This document shows, in pieces, positions 23,341-31,729 of a stretch of DNA of 64,000 bases. The stretch's first letter is position 1. Every line of letters starts with the position of its first letter. The translations under genes were made by a program, and so were the position numbers. The notes under the pieces were generated by a model. That model did not search any database and was not told the DNA's origin. It was given only the letters and a program-made list of their open reading frames with translations. This stretch comes from an uncultured Candidatus Melainabacteria bacterium. Lineage in GTDB: Bacteria > Cyanobacteriota > Vampirovibrionia > Gastranaerophilales > Gastranaerophilaceae. The stretch is taken from contig CANAJP010000001.1 in the NCBI GenBank assembly GCA_947361615.1, forward strand, positions 1-64,000. Direction: 5' to 3'.

Positions 23341-25890
23341 TTGAGTCAGCAAAATATTTTTGACGATGGCAAAATCGTTCCGGTTAATATTAGAGAAGAA
23401 ATGAAACGTTCATATATCGACTATGCGATGAGCGTTATCGTAGGACGTGCGTTGCCTGATGTTCGTGACGGTCTGAAACCTGTTCACAGACGTATTCTTT
23501 ACGCAATGAACGAACTCGGTATGGCACCTGATAAACCGTTCAAAAAATGCGCCCGTATCGTTGGGGAAGTTCTCGGTAAATACCACCCGCACGGCGACAC
23601 AGCTGTTTATGAAGCTCTCGTTCGTATGGCTCAAGACTTTTCAACCCGTTACTTAACAGTTGACGGCCACGGAAACTTCGGTTCTGTTGACGGTGACGGC
23701 GCAGCCGCAATGCGTTATACAGAAGCTCGTATGAACAAAATTACACCATCCATGCTTGCTGACATCGATTGCGAAACCGTCGAATTTGAACCAAACTTTG
23801 ACGGCTCGCTTCAAGAACCATCAGTTCTTCCTGTAAGACTTCCTATGCTTCTATTGAACGGTGTTTCCGGTATCGCGGTTGGTATGGCTACAAATATTCC
23901 GCCTCACAACCTTTGTGAAGTCGTTGACGGCACAATTGCGCTCATCAACAATCCGCAAATTACCATTGCAGAATTGATGGAACACATCAAAGGCCCTGAC
24001 TTCCCGACAGCCGCAACAATCATCGGACTTTCAGACATTAAGCAGGCTTACGAAACAGGCCGCGGCTCAATCAAAATGCAAGCTGTTGCAGGGTTTGAAG
24101 AAATCGCTGGCGGCGGCGGACGTCAAGCAAGAACCGCTATCGTTATCACTGAAATCCCTTATCAGGTCAACAAAGCAATGCTTATCGAAAAAATTGCCGA
24201 CCTTGTTAAAGAACAGCGTATCAACGGAATTTCCGACATCCGCGACGAATCCGACCGCGACGGTATGCGTATCGTTATCGAACTCAAACGCGACGCAAAA
24301 CCTGATGTCGTTAAAAATAATTTATTCAAATTCACACAACTTTCAACAACTTTCGGCGTAAACAACGTTGTTCTCTGCGGAAAACAACCGCGACTTCTAA
24401 ACCTCAAACAGGTTCTTGAAGAATTCGTTGAACACCGTGTTGAAATCGTTACAAGAAGAACAATTTTCTTCTTGAAAAAGGCAAAAGTTCGCGCTCATAT
24501 CTTAGCCGGTTTGATTATTGCGTTGGGTTCAATCGATGAAGTTATTGAACTTATCAAAAAATCAAAAACCACAGAAGACGCACGCAACGGCTTAATGTCA
24601 CGCTTCGGCCTCGACGTAGACCAATCCAACGCAATCCTTGAAATGCAACTTCGCAGATTGACAGGATTGGAACAAGACAAAGTTAAAGCCGAATACGACG
24701 AACTCTTGAAAAAAATCGAAGAGTACGAATCTATACTGGCAAGCCGTCAAAAAATTCTTGACATCATCAAGGACGAATTGACAGAAGACAAAGAAAAATT
24801 TGGCGACGACAGAAAAACACAAATTCTCCCTGAACAAGGCGAAGTAACAATCGAAGACTTAACTCCAAACACACCTATGGCAGTCTTCATAACTCACCAG
24901 GGCTATTTAAAGAGAATTTCACTTGACACATTCGAACGCCAAAACCGTGCAACACGAGGCAAATCAGGTATTAAAACAAAAGAAGACGACGATATTCAAC
25001 ACTTCTTCACAGCAATGATGCACGATAAAGTTCTGTTCTTCTCTTCAAAAGGAACGGTTTATAGCTTGAATGTATACGACTTTCCAGAAGGCGGCCGTCA
25101 GGCAAAAGGACTTCCAATCGTAAACGTTCTGCCTATCGAACAAGGCGAAAGAATTACCGCGGTTGTTCCTGTAAGCACATTCTCACACGATTTGAACCTT
25201 TTGATGTTGACGAAAAAAGGCTACATTAAACGTATCGAACTTGATAACTTCTCAAACATCAGAAGAAACGGTATTATCGCAATCGGCCTTGAAGAAGACG
25301 ATGAACTTTGCTGGGTAAAACTTGCGACTGCGAAAGATGAAATCCTAATCGGAACCTCTTGCGGTATGGCAATCCGCTTCCCTATCGAGGATTTAAGACC
25401 ACTTGGCAGAAGCGCACGCGGCGTAACTTCAATGAAATTACGTTCAGGTGATGAATTAATCGGCTGCGACATAGTTCCGAAAGATTACGACGCAGACTTG
25501 CTTGTTGTAACATCAGACGGCTTTGGTAAACGCACGAAGATTTCAGAATTCAGAACACAAAACCGCGGCGGAATCGGTTTGATTGCAACGAAATTCAAAT
25601 CATCAGCGTCAAGACTTGTGGCATTGACGATTGTTAAAGACACCGACGACATCATGATGGTAACTGCAAACGGAATTGTAACGCGTATCAACGCGGGTTC
25701 AATCTCCCGTCAGGGCCGACCTGCAACAGGCGTTAAGGCAATAAACCTTGTCGACAATGATATGGTATGCTCAGTAAACAAAATTCTGAACCCGGATGAG
25801 GATGAAGAATTCCAAGGAACATCGGAATCCGCTCCGGCGCCTGAAACGAACGTAGAACAGGGCAGCCTGCTTGATAATAAAGAAGAATAA
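23341..25890 (+). CDS. gyrA: DNA gyrase subunit A
   Basis: This is the breakage-reunion subunit of DNA gyrase. It begins at a TTG codon with GGAG 6-7 nt upstream and the usual [20 protein letters not shown]-type start. [19 protein letters not shown] is the quinolone-pocket helix and [10 protein letters not shown] holds the catalytic Tyr at residue 126. Six beta-pinwheel repeats follow. The first C-terminal blade has [10 protein letters not shown] instead of the strict QRRGG(K/R)G GyrA box, and a second partial match QNRGGIG occurs later. The NRATRGK form resembles cyanobacterial GyrA as recalled. The 849-residue length is normal. Thr and Glu at the positions equivalent to E. coli Ser83 and Asp87 are natural variants and not evidence of resistance. 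It is ended by a strong terminator. Confidence 0.97.
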   Translation: MSQQNIFDDGKIVPVNIREEMKRSYIDYAMSVIVGRALPDVRDGLKPVHRRILYAMNELGMAPDKPFKKCARIVGEVLGKYHPHGDTAVYEALVRMAQDFSTRYLTVDGHGNFGSVDGDGAAAMRYTEARMNKITPSMLADIDCETVEFEPNFDGSLQEPSVLPVRLPMLLLNGVSGIAVGMATNIPPHNLCEVVDGTIALINNPQITIAELMEHIKGPDFPTAATIIGLSDIKQAYETGRGSIKMQAVAGFEEIAGGGGRQARTAIVITEIPYQVNKAMLIEKIADLVKEQRINGISDIRDESDRDGMRIVIELKRDAKPDVVKNNLFKFTQLSTTFGVNNVVLCGKQPRLLNLKQVLEEFVEHRVEIVTRRTIFFLKKAKVRAHILAGLIIALGSIDEVIELIKKSKTTEDARNGLMSRFGLDVDQSNAILEMQLRRLTGLEQDKVKAEYDELLKKIEEYESILASRQKILDIIKDELTEDKEKFGDDRKTQILPEQGEVTIEDLTPNTPMAVFITHQGYLKRISLDTFERQNRATRGKSGIKTKEDDDIQHFFTAMMHDKVLFFSSKGTVYSLNVYDFPEGGRQAKGLPIVNVLPIEQGERITAVVPVSTFSHDLNLLMLTKKGYIKRIELDNFSNIRRNGIIAIGLEEDDELCWVKLATAKDEILIGTSCGMAIRFPIEDLRPLGRSARGVTSMKLRSGDELIGCDIVPKDYDADLLVVTSDGFGKRTKISEFRTQNRGGIGLIATKFKSSASRLVALTIVKDTDDIMMVTANGIVTRINAGSISRQGRPATGVKAINLVDNDMVCSVNKILNPDEDEEFQGTSESAPAPETNVEQGSLLDNKEE

Positions 25891-25895
25891 AAACT

Positions 25896-25924
25896 AAAAA
25901 ACCGCCTCACGGGGCGGTTTTTTA
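25896..25924. terminator. Terminator after gyrA (bidirectional)
   Basis: AAAAACCGCC...GGCGGTTTTTT with a short loop and T-run. It serves gyrA and the convergent GIY-YIG gene. Confidence 0.92.
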
Positions 25925-26230
25925 ATCATCAAACTCGGTAAAATCATCGCTTAAATCTCTAAGAGTAGGATTCATTGATTTTATTAGATTAAGCTTCCAT
26001 TCTCTATGCCAATTTTTAAGTTGTTTTTCCCGATTAATCGCCAGTGTATTAGAATCGTAATATTCGTAATACACCAACTTTTTAAGATTATATTTATCAG
26101 AAAAACCTTTATTCATATGCACTTTGTGTTCATTCGTTCTACGAACCAGAGAGTTAGTAACACCTATATAAAAAGTTGTTTCTTCATAATTTGTAAGTAT
26201 GTACACATAATAAGAATGTTTTCTTTGCAT
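25922..26230 (-). CDS. Small GIY-YIG nuclease-like protein (URI type)
   Basis: This single-domain protein has YYVYILTN and FYIGVTNSLVRRTNEHK, which contain the GIY-YIG pair and the catalytic Arg. A Glu further on (REKQLKNWHREWKLNLI) is the usual metal-binding element, and NPTLRDLSDDF ends it. It belongs to the UvrC-like endonuclease group that occurs as short stand-alone ORFs. ATG 26230 is preferred over the TTG start 26251 in the track. The gene lies about 70 bp from a full copy of the MITE-like palindromic element, a neighbourhood worth noting because single-domain GIY-YIG proteins are nucleases. Target unknown. Confidence 0.85.
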   Translation of the reverse strand: MQRKHSYYVYILTNYEETTFYIGVTNSLVRRTNEHKVHMNKGFSDKYNLKKLVYYEYYDSNTLAINREKQLKNWHREWKLNLIKSMNPTLRDLSDDFTEFDD

Positions 26231-26303
26231 AAAGAAATGATAACATATCAATCCTCATCTGCCATGTGACAAAGGTTCTCAATGCGGAAAATCACACTCA
26301 GGT

Positions 26304-26457
26304 TGTCATCCCGAACTCGTTTCGGGATCTGTCAGGCGACACTTCTAATAATAAGCAAAGGAACATTTTTTCTTTTTCACGAGGCGTTTTGTTATATTTT
26401 TCTACTTAACTTCTCCTCGCAACATTGGACAGATCCCGAAACGAGTTCGGGATGACA
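26304..26457. repeat. MITE-like palindromic element, full copy 1
   Basis: About 154 bp. The left end is GTCATCCCGAACTCGTTTCGGGATCTG and the right end is its inverse CAGATCCCGAAACGAGTTCGGGATGAC. Each end also folds on itself (CCCGAAC/GTTTCGGG). The middle includes TTTTTCTTTTTCACGA, shared with the copy at 63.1 kb. It has no ORF. It lies in the 277-bp gap between the GIY-YIG gene and an XRE gene. Confidence 0.88.
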
Positions 26458-26528
26458 GGGGGGTAATACCCAAATTATTGAGAAATCTCAATGACTTTTT
26501 CAAACCAATCTTTTATAATTTTATAATT

Positions 26529-26756
26529 ATGAAAGATATAAACAAATACAAACCAAAACTAGAACTAATTGGCAAAAATCTTAGAAAATTTCGCAAAGCA
26601 AAAGGTTTAACGCAAAAACAAGTTGCAGAGATAGTTGGCGTTACAGCAAACTACATCTGTAAAATTGAAAATGGTAATGTGCTGTTTTCAATTAATCTAT
26701 TATGCAAATTTTGTGTTTTATTTAAAGCGCAGCCAAAAGAGTTTTTTGAAAACTAA
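26529..26756 (+). CDS. XRE-family helix-turn-helix regulator
   Basis: 75 residues containing one HTH_3 domain: LRKFRKAKGLTQKQVAEIVG then TANYICKIENGN, the recognition helix and signature, then a C-terminal helix. ATG 26529 was chosen over the track's 26478, which adds non-family residues before the MKDINKYKP start. Its stop overlaps the rex stop codon (convergent). Such small Cro/C1-type proteins may be regulators of mobile DNA or toxin-antitoxin genes, and no partner gene is adjacent. Target unknown. Confidence 0.85.
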   Translation: MKDINKYKPKLELIGKNLRKFRKAKGLTQKQVAEIVGVTANYICKIENGNVLFSINLLCKFCVLFKAQPKEFFEN

Positions 26757-27367
26757 ATACTATACGTAAACTGCAGGAAGTTGCCCACCAAATTTTCATT
26801 CCAAACTTGAACATCATCGGGTACGTTCAGAACTACCGGCGCAAAGTTCCAAATATATTTCACTCCCGCGTCTACAACAATGTCCGCCGTGCTTTGGGTA
26901 AACTCTTTAGGCACAGTCAAAATCGCAATATCTATTCCGTGTTCTGCTACAACCCGCGTAAAATCCGACAAATCATAAATCCGTTTGCCGTTCACCATGC
27001 CGGAAATTTTCTTTTTATCCGTATCAACAAGCGCAACTATATTCAGACCGTAGTTCGCAAAACTATCGTATTTTGCAAGCGCTGAACCCAGATTTCCCGC
27101 TCCGATAATACACGCATTTTTTTGTTTTTTGAACCCCAGAGTCTTTTCAATACAGGATTTTAATTCTTTTACGATATATCCGACACGACATTTGCCAGAA
27201 TTATTCAGCACCGAAATATCTTTGCGAACCTGCGAGTCGTCAATGTGCAAAAGTTTTGCAATCTGTTTGCTGGAAATAAATTCCTCACCGCGCGCCAAAA
27301 ATTCCTGCAAAATGCAGTGATAAAGCGTAAGACGATTGATTACTTTGTCTGAAATTTTCGCATTCAT
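26753..27367 (-). CDS. rex: Redox-sensing transcriptional repressor Rex
   Basis: Rex senses the NADH/NAD+ ratio and represses fermentation and anaerobic electron-transfer genes. The N-terminal winged helix (SSKQIAKLLHIDDSQVRKDI) is followed by a Rossmann domain with NACIIGAGNLGSALA and VALVDTDKKKISG, and a short C-terminal swapped helix (LVGNFLQFTYSI). The length of 204 residues is normal. Its start overlaps by 1 nt the stop of a small Cys-rich gene, so the pair is probably co-transcribed. Rex plus the ferredoxin-dependent oxidoreductase fits an anaerobic fermenter. Confidence 0.95.
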   Translation of the reverse strand: MNAKISDKVINRLTLYHCILQEFLARGEEFISSKQIAKLLHIDDSQVRKDISVLNNSGKCRVGYIVKELKSCIEKTLGFKKQKNACIIGAGNLGSALAKYDSFANYGLNIVALVDTDKKKISGMVNGKRIYDLSDFTRVVAEHGIDIAILTVPKEFTQSTADIVVDAGVKYIWNFAPVVLNVPDDVQVWNENLVGNFLQFTYSI

Positions 27368-27693
27368 TAGTTTTGCTCGCGTTTTTCTTCCTGTTTAATA
27401 AAATCGCACAGGCGTTCAAGATTTTTATCTTCAATAAATTGTATAAGGTCGTTGGCGTCTTTGATTTTTCCGAGTGCAAAGCCCGTTTCTGCAAGCAAAA
27501 CGCAGTCGTTACAAAGTCTGTAGCCGTTATAATCAATTGAGCCCGCAAAGCATTTATTCTGACCGCAGCAATCACAGTCGAAAAATTCCTCAGCACAGGC
27601 AGGGTTATCTTCGATATCGTCAAGCCGCATTTGCTCGACAACCTGCTGCATTTCTTCTACAATTTCTTTTTCACTTTTTTTCTCATCTGCCAT
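27367..27693 (-). CDS. Small Cys-rich, probably zinc-binding protein
   Basis: 108 residues, acidic. FFDCDCCGQNKC and later RLCNDCVLLAETG give Cys pairs that could form a zinc site of CxxC type. The C-terminus is helical (LIQFIEDKNLERLCDFI). No recognised family. The gene sits immediately upstream of rex with overlapping stop/start, so its product may work with Rex or simply share its transcript. Function not known. Confidence 0.68.
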   Translation of the reverse strand: MADEKKSEKEIVEEMQQVVEQMRLDDIEDNPACAEEFFDCDCCGQNKCFAGSIDYNGYRLCNDCVLLAETGFALGKIKDANDLIQFIEDKNLERLCDFIKQEEKREQN

Positions 27694-27738
27694 GATTTTG
27701 TTATCTCCGCTACATTTTATGGTTTATGCTTTTTTGCA

Positions 27739-28449
27739 TTATTTCACCGCCTCTGCCATTGTTTTAACCGCTTCCGCCATGCCGGTAAACACCGCACGCG
27801 AAACTATACTATGTCCGATGTTCAGTTCATAAAGCCCTTGAATTTCGTGCATTCTGTGAACATTTTCGTAATTAAGCCCGTGGCCCGCATTCACACGTAA
27901 ACCCAAACTTTGCGCATATTCCGCAGCGTTTTTCAGTTTCAAAAATTCTTCTTCGCCGCCCGCTTTGCCGTAAGTGTTTGAGTAAGTTCCGGTGTGCATT
28001 TCGATAAATTGCGCGCCTGTTTCAAAAGACGCTTTCACCTGTACTTCTTCAGGGTCGATAAACAAACTCACAACAATTCCAGCGTCCAACAGCGGTTTAA
28101 TAAAATCCCTTACCGCCTCAAAGTTTCCGGCAACATCAAGCCCGCCCTCGGTTGTAACCTCCTGACGCTTTTCCGGAACAAGACATATTGAATGCGGTTT
28201 CACCTCAAGCGCAATTTTCTGAATATCTTCCGCCATCGCCATTTCGAGGTTAAGACGTGTTTTAATATTTTTTGCCAGTGAATAAATATCCGCGTCTTTA
28301 ATATGGCGTCTGTCTTCGCGTAAATGCGCAGTTATAGAAGTTGCGCCGTTCTCTTCACAAATCAACGCAGCCTTTAAAACATCAGGCTCCGCCCCGCCTC
28401 TTGCGTTTCTCAATGTCGCAACATGATCTATATTTACTCCTAACAACAT
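27739..28449 (-). CDS. pdxJ: Pyridoxine 5'-phosphate synthase
   Basis: The last enzyme of the DXP-dependent vitamin B6 pathway, condensing 3-amino-acetone phosphate with DXP. A TIM barrel with GVNIDHVATLRNARGG at the N-terminus (His, Arg active-site residues), ITAHLREDRRHI, CLVPEKRQEVTTEGG-type loop, and VNAGHGLNYENV near the end. 236 residues is the usual size. It is 45 bp downstream of no other gene on its strand. The next gene on the same strand (Cys-rich/rex) follows 45 bp later and may be co-transcribed. Confidence 0.96.
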   Translation of the reverse strand: MLLGVNIDHVATLRNARGGAEPDVLKAALICEENGATSITAHLREDRRHIKDADIYSLAKNIKTRLNLEMAMAEDIQKIALEVKPHSICLVPEKRQEVTTEGGLDVAGNFEAVRDFIKPLLDAGIVVSLFIDPEEVQVKASFETGAQFIEMHTGTYSNTYGKAGGEEEFLKLKNAAEYAQSLGLRVNAGHGLNYENVHRMHEIQGLYELNIGHSIVSRAVFTGMAEAVKTMAEAVK

Positions 28450-28542
28450 TTATTTTCCCTCTTTGTAATATAATTCTATTATATCGTCCAACAGATGTAT
28501 TCTATTCGAACGCTTATAATAATATAATACAAAAGAAAAGAA

Positions 28543-28878
28543 ATGAACACTATTTTAATAACTATCTTTATACTAGAAATAATAATTCTCGGGCTAATCC
28601 TCTACTGCGTGATTGGTCTGAACCTTGCCGTTAACAGACTTAATAAAAAAGTTCTTACAAAAAATAAACGAATAAGAGCGACTTTACCTGCAGCAAGGGA
28701 AATATTTACCTTAACGCATCAATATATCGAGATGTGGAAAGAAGAGTTTGCCAAAAAAGTTGAAGCCTCAGGCAATCTTCTTGGAGAATACGTTGCGTAT
28801 TATTTGATACACAAACTATTTAAAAAACAATATGAACATTTTGAAAAAGGCTTTAACATCGCAAAACTTTTTTGGTAG
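28543..28878 (+). CDS. Single-pass membrane protein, unknown
   Basis: A hydrophobic N-terminal helix (TILITIFILEIIILGLILYC) is followed by a cytoplasmic helical region (AAREIFTLTHQYIEMWKEEF). No family is recognised. 64 bp separate it from a YtxH-domain gene on the same strand, so it may belong to the same membrane-associated cluster. Function is unknown. Confidence 0.65.
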   Translation: MNTILITIFILEIIILGLILYCVIGLNLAVNRLNKKVLTKNKRIRATLPAAREIFTLTHQYIEMWKEEFAKKVEASGNLLGEYVAYYLIHKLFKKQYEHFEKGFNIAKLFW

Positions 28879-28941
28879 TAAAGTCTTGTATAAATATTGA
28901 AAATATGATAAACTAAAATCTAAAATGAAAGGCGGGCGGTT

Positions 28942-29250
28942 ATGTCAGAAAATAAATCACTAGCGTTTCCGATGGGATTATTAGCGGGCGTTGTTGGCGG
29001 TATTGTTGCCGGAATCCTCTTTGCTCCAAAATCAGGTGAAGAAACAAGAAGAGAGTTAGCACAAACAGCTACAGAATTTTATGAAAAACATTCTCCGGAA
29101 ATAAATGAAGCTAAAAAACAAGCATTGCAATCAGTCGATTTGGTAAAATGCAAACTCGAAAGACAGTTGAAAAATATTTCAGATATGATTAAATCAAGAA
29201 AGCTTCGTAAAGCAAAAGAACGCGAAAGCGCACAGGGCGGCTTACGTTAA
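28942..29250 (+). CDS. YtxH-domain membrane protein (first copy)
   Basis: The GLLAGVVGGIVAGILFAPKS then GEETRREL pattern is the glycine-rich single transmembrane helix of YtxH/general-stress family proteins, followed by a charged helical tail (KLRKAKERESAQ). The AGILFAPKSGEETR box recurs at 29692. It forms a three-gene cluster with the DUF948-like gene and a second YtxH gene. In Bacillus the YtxG/YtxH pair is induced by stress, but the role is not known. Confidence 0.78.
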   Translation: MSENKSLAFPMGLLAGVVGGIVAGILFAPKSGEETRRELAQTATEFYEKHSPEINEAKKQALQSVDLVKCKLERQLKNISDMIKSRKLRKAKERESAQGGLR

Positions 29251-29268
29251 TATAGAAAGTAGGAGAGA

Positions 29269-29625
29269 ATGGATACATCACAAATCGCTTTAAATCAGAG
29301 TTTAACGTTCCTGTCCTGGACAGTCGGAGTCGTCGTTTTTGTAGTCGGTGTTTTCCTGACAAAATTGATAATCGACTTATCAATCCTGTCAAAAAGCTTA
29401 CTCGAAACATCAAAAATCCTTAACGAAGAACTTAAACCTACGATATTGGAATTGAAACAAACTTTAACTTCAATTCTATCAATCACCCAGTCTGCAGAAG
29501 ACGGCATAACTAAGGTTAAAAACGCTATTGTAAGCATAAACGAAAAGAAAAACCGCGTTAAAAATAACATTAAAACGGGCTTCTTTAACGTAGTACAAAG
29601 GGTTAAAGAAATTTTCGTAAAATAG
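29269..29625 (+). CDS. DUF948/YtxG-like membrane protein
   Basis: One N-terminal hydrophobic segment (LSWTVGVVVFVVGVFLTKLI) followed by a coiled-coil (LSKSLLETSKILNEELKPTI; IKTGFFNVVQRVKE). The arrangement, position between two YtxH genes and length (118 aa) are those of DUF948/YtxG proteins. Identification rests on context and topology more than on residues. Probably a membrane-tethered coiled coil that acts with the YtxH proteins. Confidence 0.62.
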   Translation: MDTSQIALNQSLTFLSWTVGVVVFVVGVFLTKLIIDLSILSKSLLETSKILNEELKPTILELKQTLTSILSITQSAEDGITKVKNAIVSINEKKNRVKNNIKTGFFNVVQRVKEIFVK

Positions 29626-29691
29626 CCGTTTTTAACAATTAAAAACTTTCTAAAACACGTATATAATATTAATGAAAATAAAGGAGTCATT

Positions 29692-29961
29692 ATGTCATCA
29701 ACAAGTAAATTTTTATGCGGATTTTTAATCGGCGGTGCAGTAGGCGCGATTGCAGGAATTCTTCTAGCACCAAAATCAGGTGAAGAAACACGTCAAATGT
29801 TAAAAGACGGTACAGTAGAAGCGTTGAAAAAAGCTGATGCAACAGTAAAAGAAATTCAAGCAAAAGCAGACGATGTGGTTTCAGACCTACAAAAAAAAGG
29901 GGATGAAATCAAAGAAAAACTTCAAAGCCTTATGAACCAACAAAAAGAAGACGAAGAATAG
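29692..29961 (+). CDS. YtxH-domain membrane protein (second copy)
   Basis: 89 residues: FLIGGAVGAIAGILLAPKSG then EETRQMLKDGTVEALKKAD and a Lys/Gln/Glu-rich helical tail. It is a paralogue of the gene at 28942, sharing the AGILxAPKSGEETR core. A 17-bp palindrome follows immediately, and then prepilin 2's promoter. No function is proven for this family. Confidence 0.8.
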   Translation: MSSTSKFLCGFLIGGAVGAIAGILLAPKSGEETRQMLKDGTVEALKKADATVKEIQAKADDVVSDLQKKGDEIKEKLQSLMNQQKEDEE

Positions 29962-29968
29962 AATAATT

Positions 29969-30005
29969 AATATTAATCCCTCATCATTGATGAGGGATTA
30001 ATATT
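29969..30005. terminator. 17-bp perfect palindrome abutting prepilin 2 promoter
   Basis: AATATTAATCCCTCATC and GATGAGGGATTAATATT with a 3-nt loop, the longest perfect hairpin in the window. There is no T-run on the plus strand, and its last two bases are part of the -35 box TTGACA (30004-30009). It may be a terminator for the YtxH cluster or an operator for the pilin. Confidence 0.6.
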
Positions 30006-30032
30006 GACACAAGCCAAAATATAGTTTAAAAT
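30004..30032 (+). promoter_or_regulatory. Promoter of prepilin 2 (TTGACA-N17-TAAAAT)
   Basis: -35 TTGACA 30004-30009, spacer 17, -10 TAAAAT 30027-30032. It matches prepilin 1's promoter with the surrounding ATAGTTTAAAAT and the GAAAGGAT ribosome site. It drives the G-tract leader ORF at ATG 30065. Confidence 0.8.
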
Positions 30033-30113
30033 TGTTATATAAACAAATGAAAGGATTTAATAGTATGAAAAAATCAAGAGCTGGAAACCTTTGTTATATG
30101 GGCCTGTTGAGCA

Positions 30114-30125
30114 GGGGGGGGGGGG
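30114..30125 (+). repeat. G12 homopolymer tract in prepilin 2 leader
   Basis: Twelve G in a row, 49 nt into the ORF starting at 30065. The frame from 30065 meets a stop (TAG) shortly after the tract with 12 G. With 11 G it reads through into the ORF of prepilin 2 (30174 frame). The tract is followed, as in prepilin 1, by CAAGACT. Confidence 0.85.
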
Positions 30126-30338
30126 CAAGACTTAGTTAGTGAAAAGTCGTTAATCAAGAGTCGAGAGTTCAATATGGAGAATAACCCCGCGCCAAGCGCA
30201 CATAACGAACTCCTCACTCCTTACTCTTCACTCCTCACTAAAAGTGCGTTCAACCACTCTTGTCATGCTGAACTTGTTTCAGCATCTGAGCGGCATCCAC
30301 ACACTGGTCTGCAGGCTGTCGGTCAACGAGTGGCATTC
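30126..30338 (+). repeat. Repeat insertion inside prepilin 2 leader
   Basis: Compared with prepilin 1, where CAAGACT is followed within a few bases by the FTMAEI codons, prepilin 2 has about 200 extra bases in between. They contain a TAGTGAAAAGT...ACTCCTCACTA imperfect inverted repeat and half of the MITE-like palindrome (GTCATGCTGAACTTG, 30262 on). The insertion is readable in frame and is translated in the track protein as AFNHSCHAELVSASERHP. Confidence 0.7.
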
Positions 30339-31292
30339 ACTATGGCTGAAATATTGCTTTCCCTCACCATCATAGGAGTCGTTGCAGCGATTACTTTGCC
30401 AAGTTTGACGGGTAACATAAACGAGCGTACATGGAATACTCAACGCAAAGCACTTTACTCAAGAATGAGTCAAGCTATTTCACTAATGCCAGCACTAAAT
30501 GGTTATGGACAATACACCTATACAAACGGTGATGACGGAACAATCAGCACAGGCGTTGACACTGCTACTGAAACTTTTATAACAAGTGGACTCGCTAAAG
30601 TCCTGAAAATTAATAATATCTGCGATAATTCTCATTTACCCGACTGTGGAATTCCAAGTCGCATAACAACTTTAAATACTGGTAGTCTTGCAATACCTAC
30701 CACACTATTTGAATTAAATTCTATGTTTTATGAAACAATTAGCGATACAACAGAAACATTTCAAAACCCACAATCTTACGTTAATACAAAAGCTGTAGCT
30801 TTCGAAACACAAAATGGAGAGTCTATAGTTGCATACTACAATCCATATTGCACAGGCACTGCCGGAGAATATTACTGGAAATACAGTCAGGTACAAATGT
30901 GTGCGAATTTTATTTTCGATCTAAACGGCACTAAAGGCCCTAATACTGTTGGTAAAGATATCGGCTTTATGACAGCACTTTATTCAAGTAATTCTGTACT
31001 TGTAATGCCGCTTCCTGCAAATAAAGATCTGGATAGCGGAATGTATCAGACAATGGCTGCCAGTTCTTGTACCTCTTTTAACAATGAATACAGAGTACCT
31101 AACCGTGAAGAATTATATTCTATGTTTTACAATAAAGAACTCATTGGAAACATGATGCCAGATTATTACTGGTCAAGCACATTAATAGGTACTAGTAATG
31201 ACATAGAAGCTTTTAGGCTCTCATTTGAAAGTGGACGTGGCGGTAGAAGTCCCAAAACAATTAATGATTATGTTCGTTGTATTAAAAGATAA
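30174..31292 (+). CDS. Prepilin 2 with C-terminal Lcl/DUF1566-like domain; phase-variable leader
   Basis: The pilin signal QRVA^FTMAEILLSLTIIG starts near residue 53. The first ~50 residues of the track protein are repeat-derived. The likely start is ATG 30065, now out of frame by one G. The body parallels prepilin 1 (TWNTQRKALYSRMSQAI; NGTKGPNTVGKDIGF), and the C-terminus RVPNREELYSMFYNKELIGN...YWSSTLIG...YVRCIKR is the Lcl/DUF1566-like lectin fold. 87% of the mature region is intact, but the signal sits behind a switch and an insertion. An alternative is internal initiation at an unlisted codon, for which no good ribosome site is seen. Confidence 0.75.
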   Translation: MENNPAPSAHNELLTPYSSLLTKSAFNHSCHAELVSASERHPHTGLQAVGQRVAFTMAEILLSLTIIGVVAAITLPSLTGNINERTWNTQRKALYSRMSQAISLMPALNGYGQYTYTNGDDGTISTGVDTATETFITSGLAKVLKINNICDNSHLPDCGIPSRITTLNTGSLAIPTTLFELNSMFYETISDTTETFQNPQSYVNTKAVAFETQNGESIVAYYNPYCTGTAGEYYWKYSQVQMCANFIFDLNGTKGPNTVGKDIGFMTALYSSNSVLVMPLPANKDLDSGMYQTMAASSCTSFNNEYRVPNREELYSMFYNKELIGNMMPDYYWSSTLIGTSNDIEAFRLSFESGRGGRSPKTINDYVRCIKR

Positions 31293-31309
31293 ATTTATCC
31301 TTTCTGAAA

Positions 31310-31343
31310 CAAGAAAGCGGAGCCTCTCGGCTCCGCATTTTTA
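31310..31343 (+). terminator. Terminator after prepilin 2
   Basis: GCGGAGCC-TCTC-GGCTCCGC followed by ATTTTTATG. Confidence 0.92.
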
Positions 31344-31386
31344 TGTACCAAAATAATTCTTTAAAAATCATGTGAAATATAATCTA

Positions 31387-31608
31387 CTATTTCAATAATT
31401 TTGTCAATAAATCATCAATACCAATATCAAGAACTTTTGCAATCTTCCAAACGACATATATACTTGGAGTTGTTCTGCAGGCTTCTATTCTGGTTATATG
31501 TTCACTAGAAATAGCTATTTGTTGAGCCAGTTGTTTTTGTGTTATTTTCCTAACAATTCTTGCAACCTTAATATTAAGAGCTAATCGTTTACGTATTTCT
31601 TGTTCCAT
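31387..31608 (-). CDS. XRE-family helix-turn-helix regulator
   Basis: 73 residues, one HTH_3 domain: LALNIKVARIVRKITQKQLA then ISSEHITRIEACRTTPSIYV, close to a canonical Cro/C1 fold, with an IGIDDLL tail. The start ATG 31608 is adopted from the track. A divergent small gene lies 121 bp away. Together they may form a small regulatory pair of the type found in plasmids or phage remnants. No partner enzyme was recognised. Confidence 0.85.
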   Translation of the reverse strand: MEQEIRKRLALNIKVARIVRKITQKQLAQQIAISSEHITRIEACRTTPSIYVVWKIAKVLDIGIDDLLTKLLK

Positions 31609-31729
31609 ATAATCCTAACGTTTTATTAAGTTTCTTCCTTCATTATAATTAATAATATAGCTTTATAGTTATTATATTATCAAATCAATAAAAATATGTC
31701 AATATAGTTAATAAGTAGGAGATATAGTT

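Noticed and set aside
23341-25890. Quinolone-resistance mutations in gyrA
   Set aside because: Thr and Glu at the pocket positions are ordinary family residues; nothing in sequence proves resistance.
22232-30125. Poly-G tracts as mere assembly errors
   Set aside because: Kept as a finding because they occur twice in paralogous genes at equivalent positions; still, both are one base off, so a systematic homopolymer miscount remains possible.
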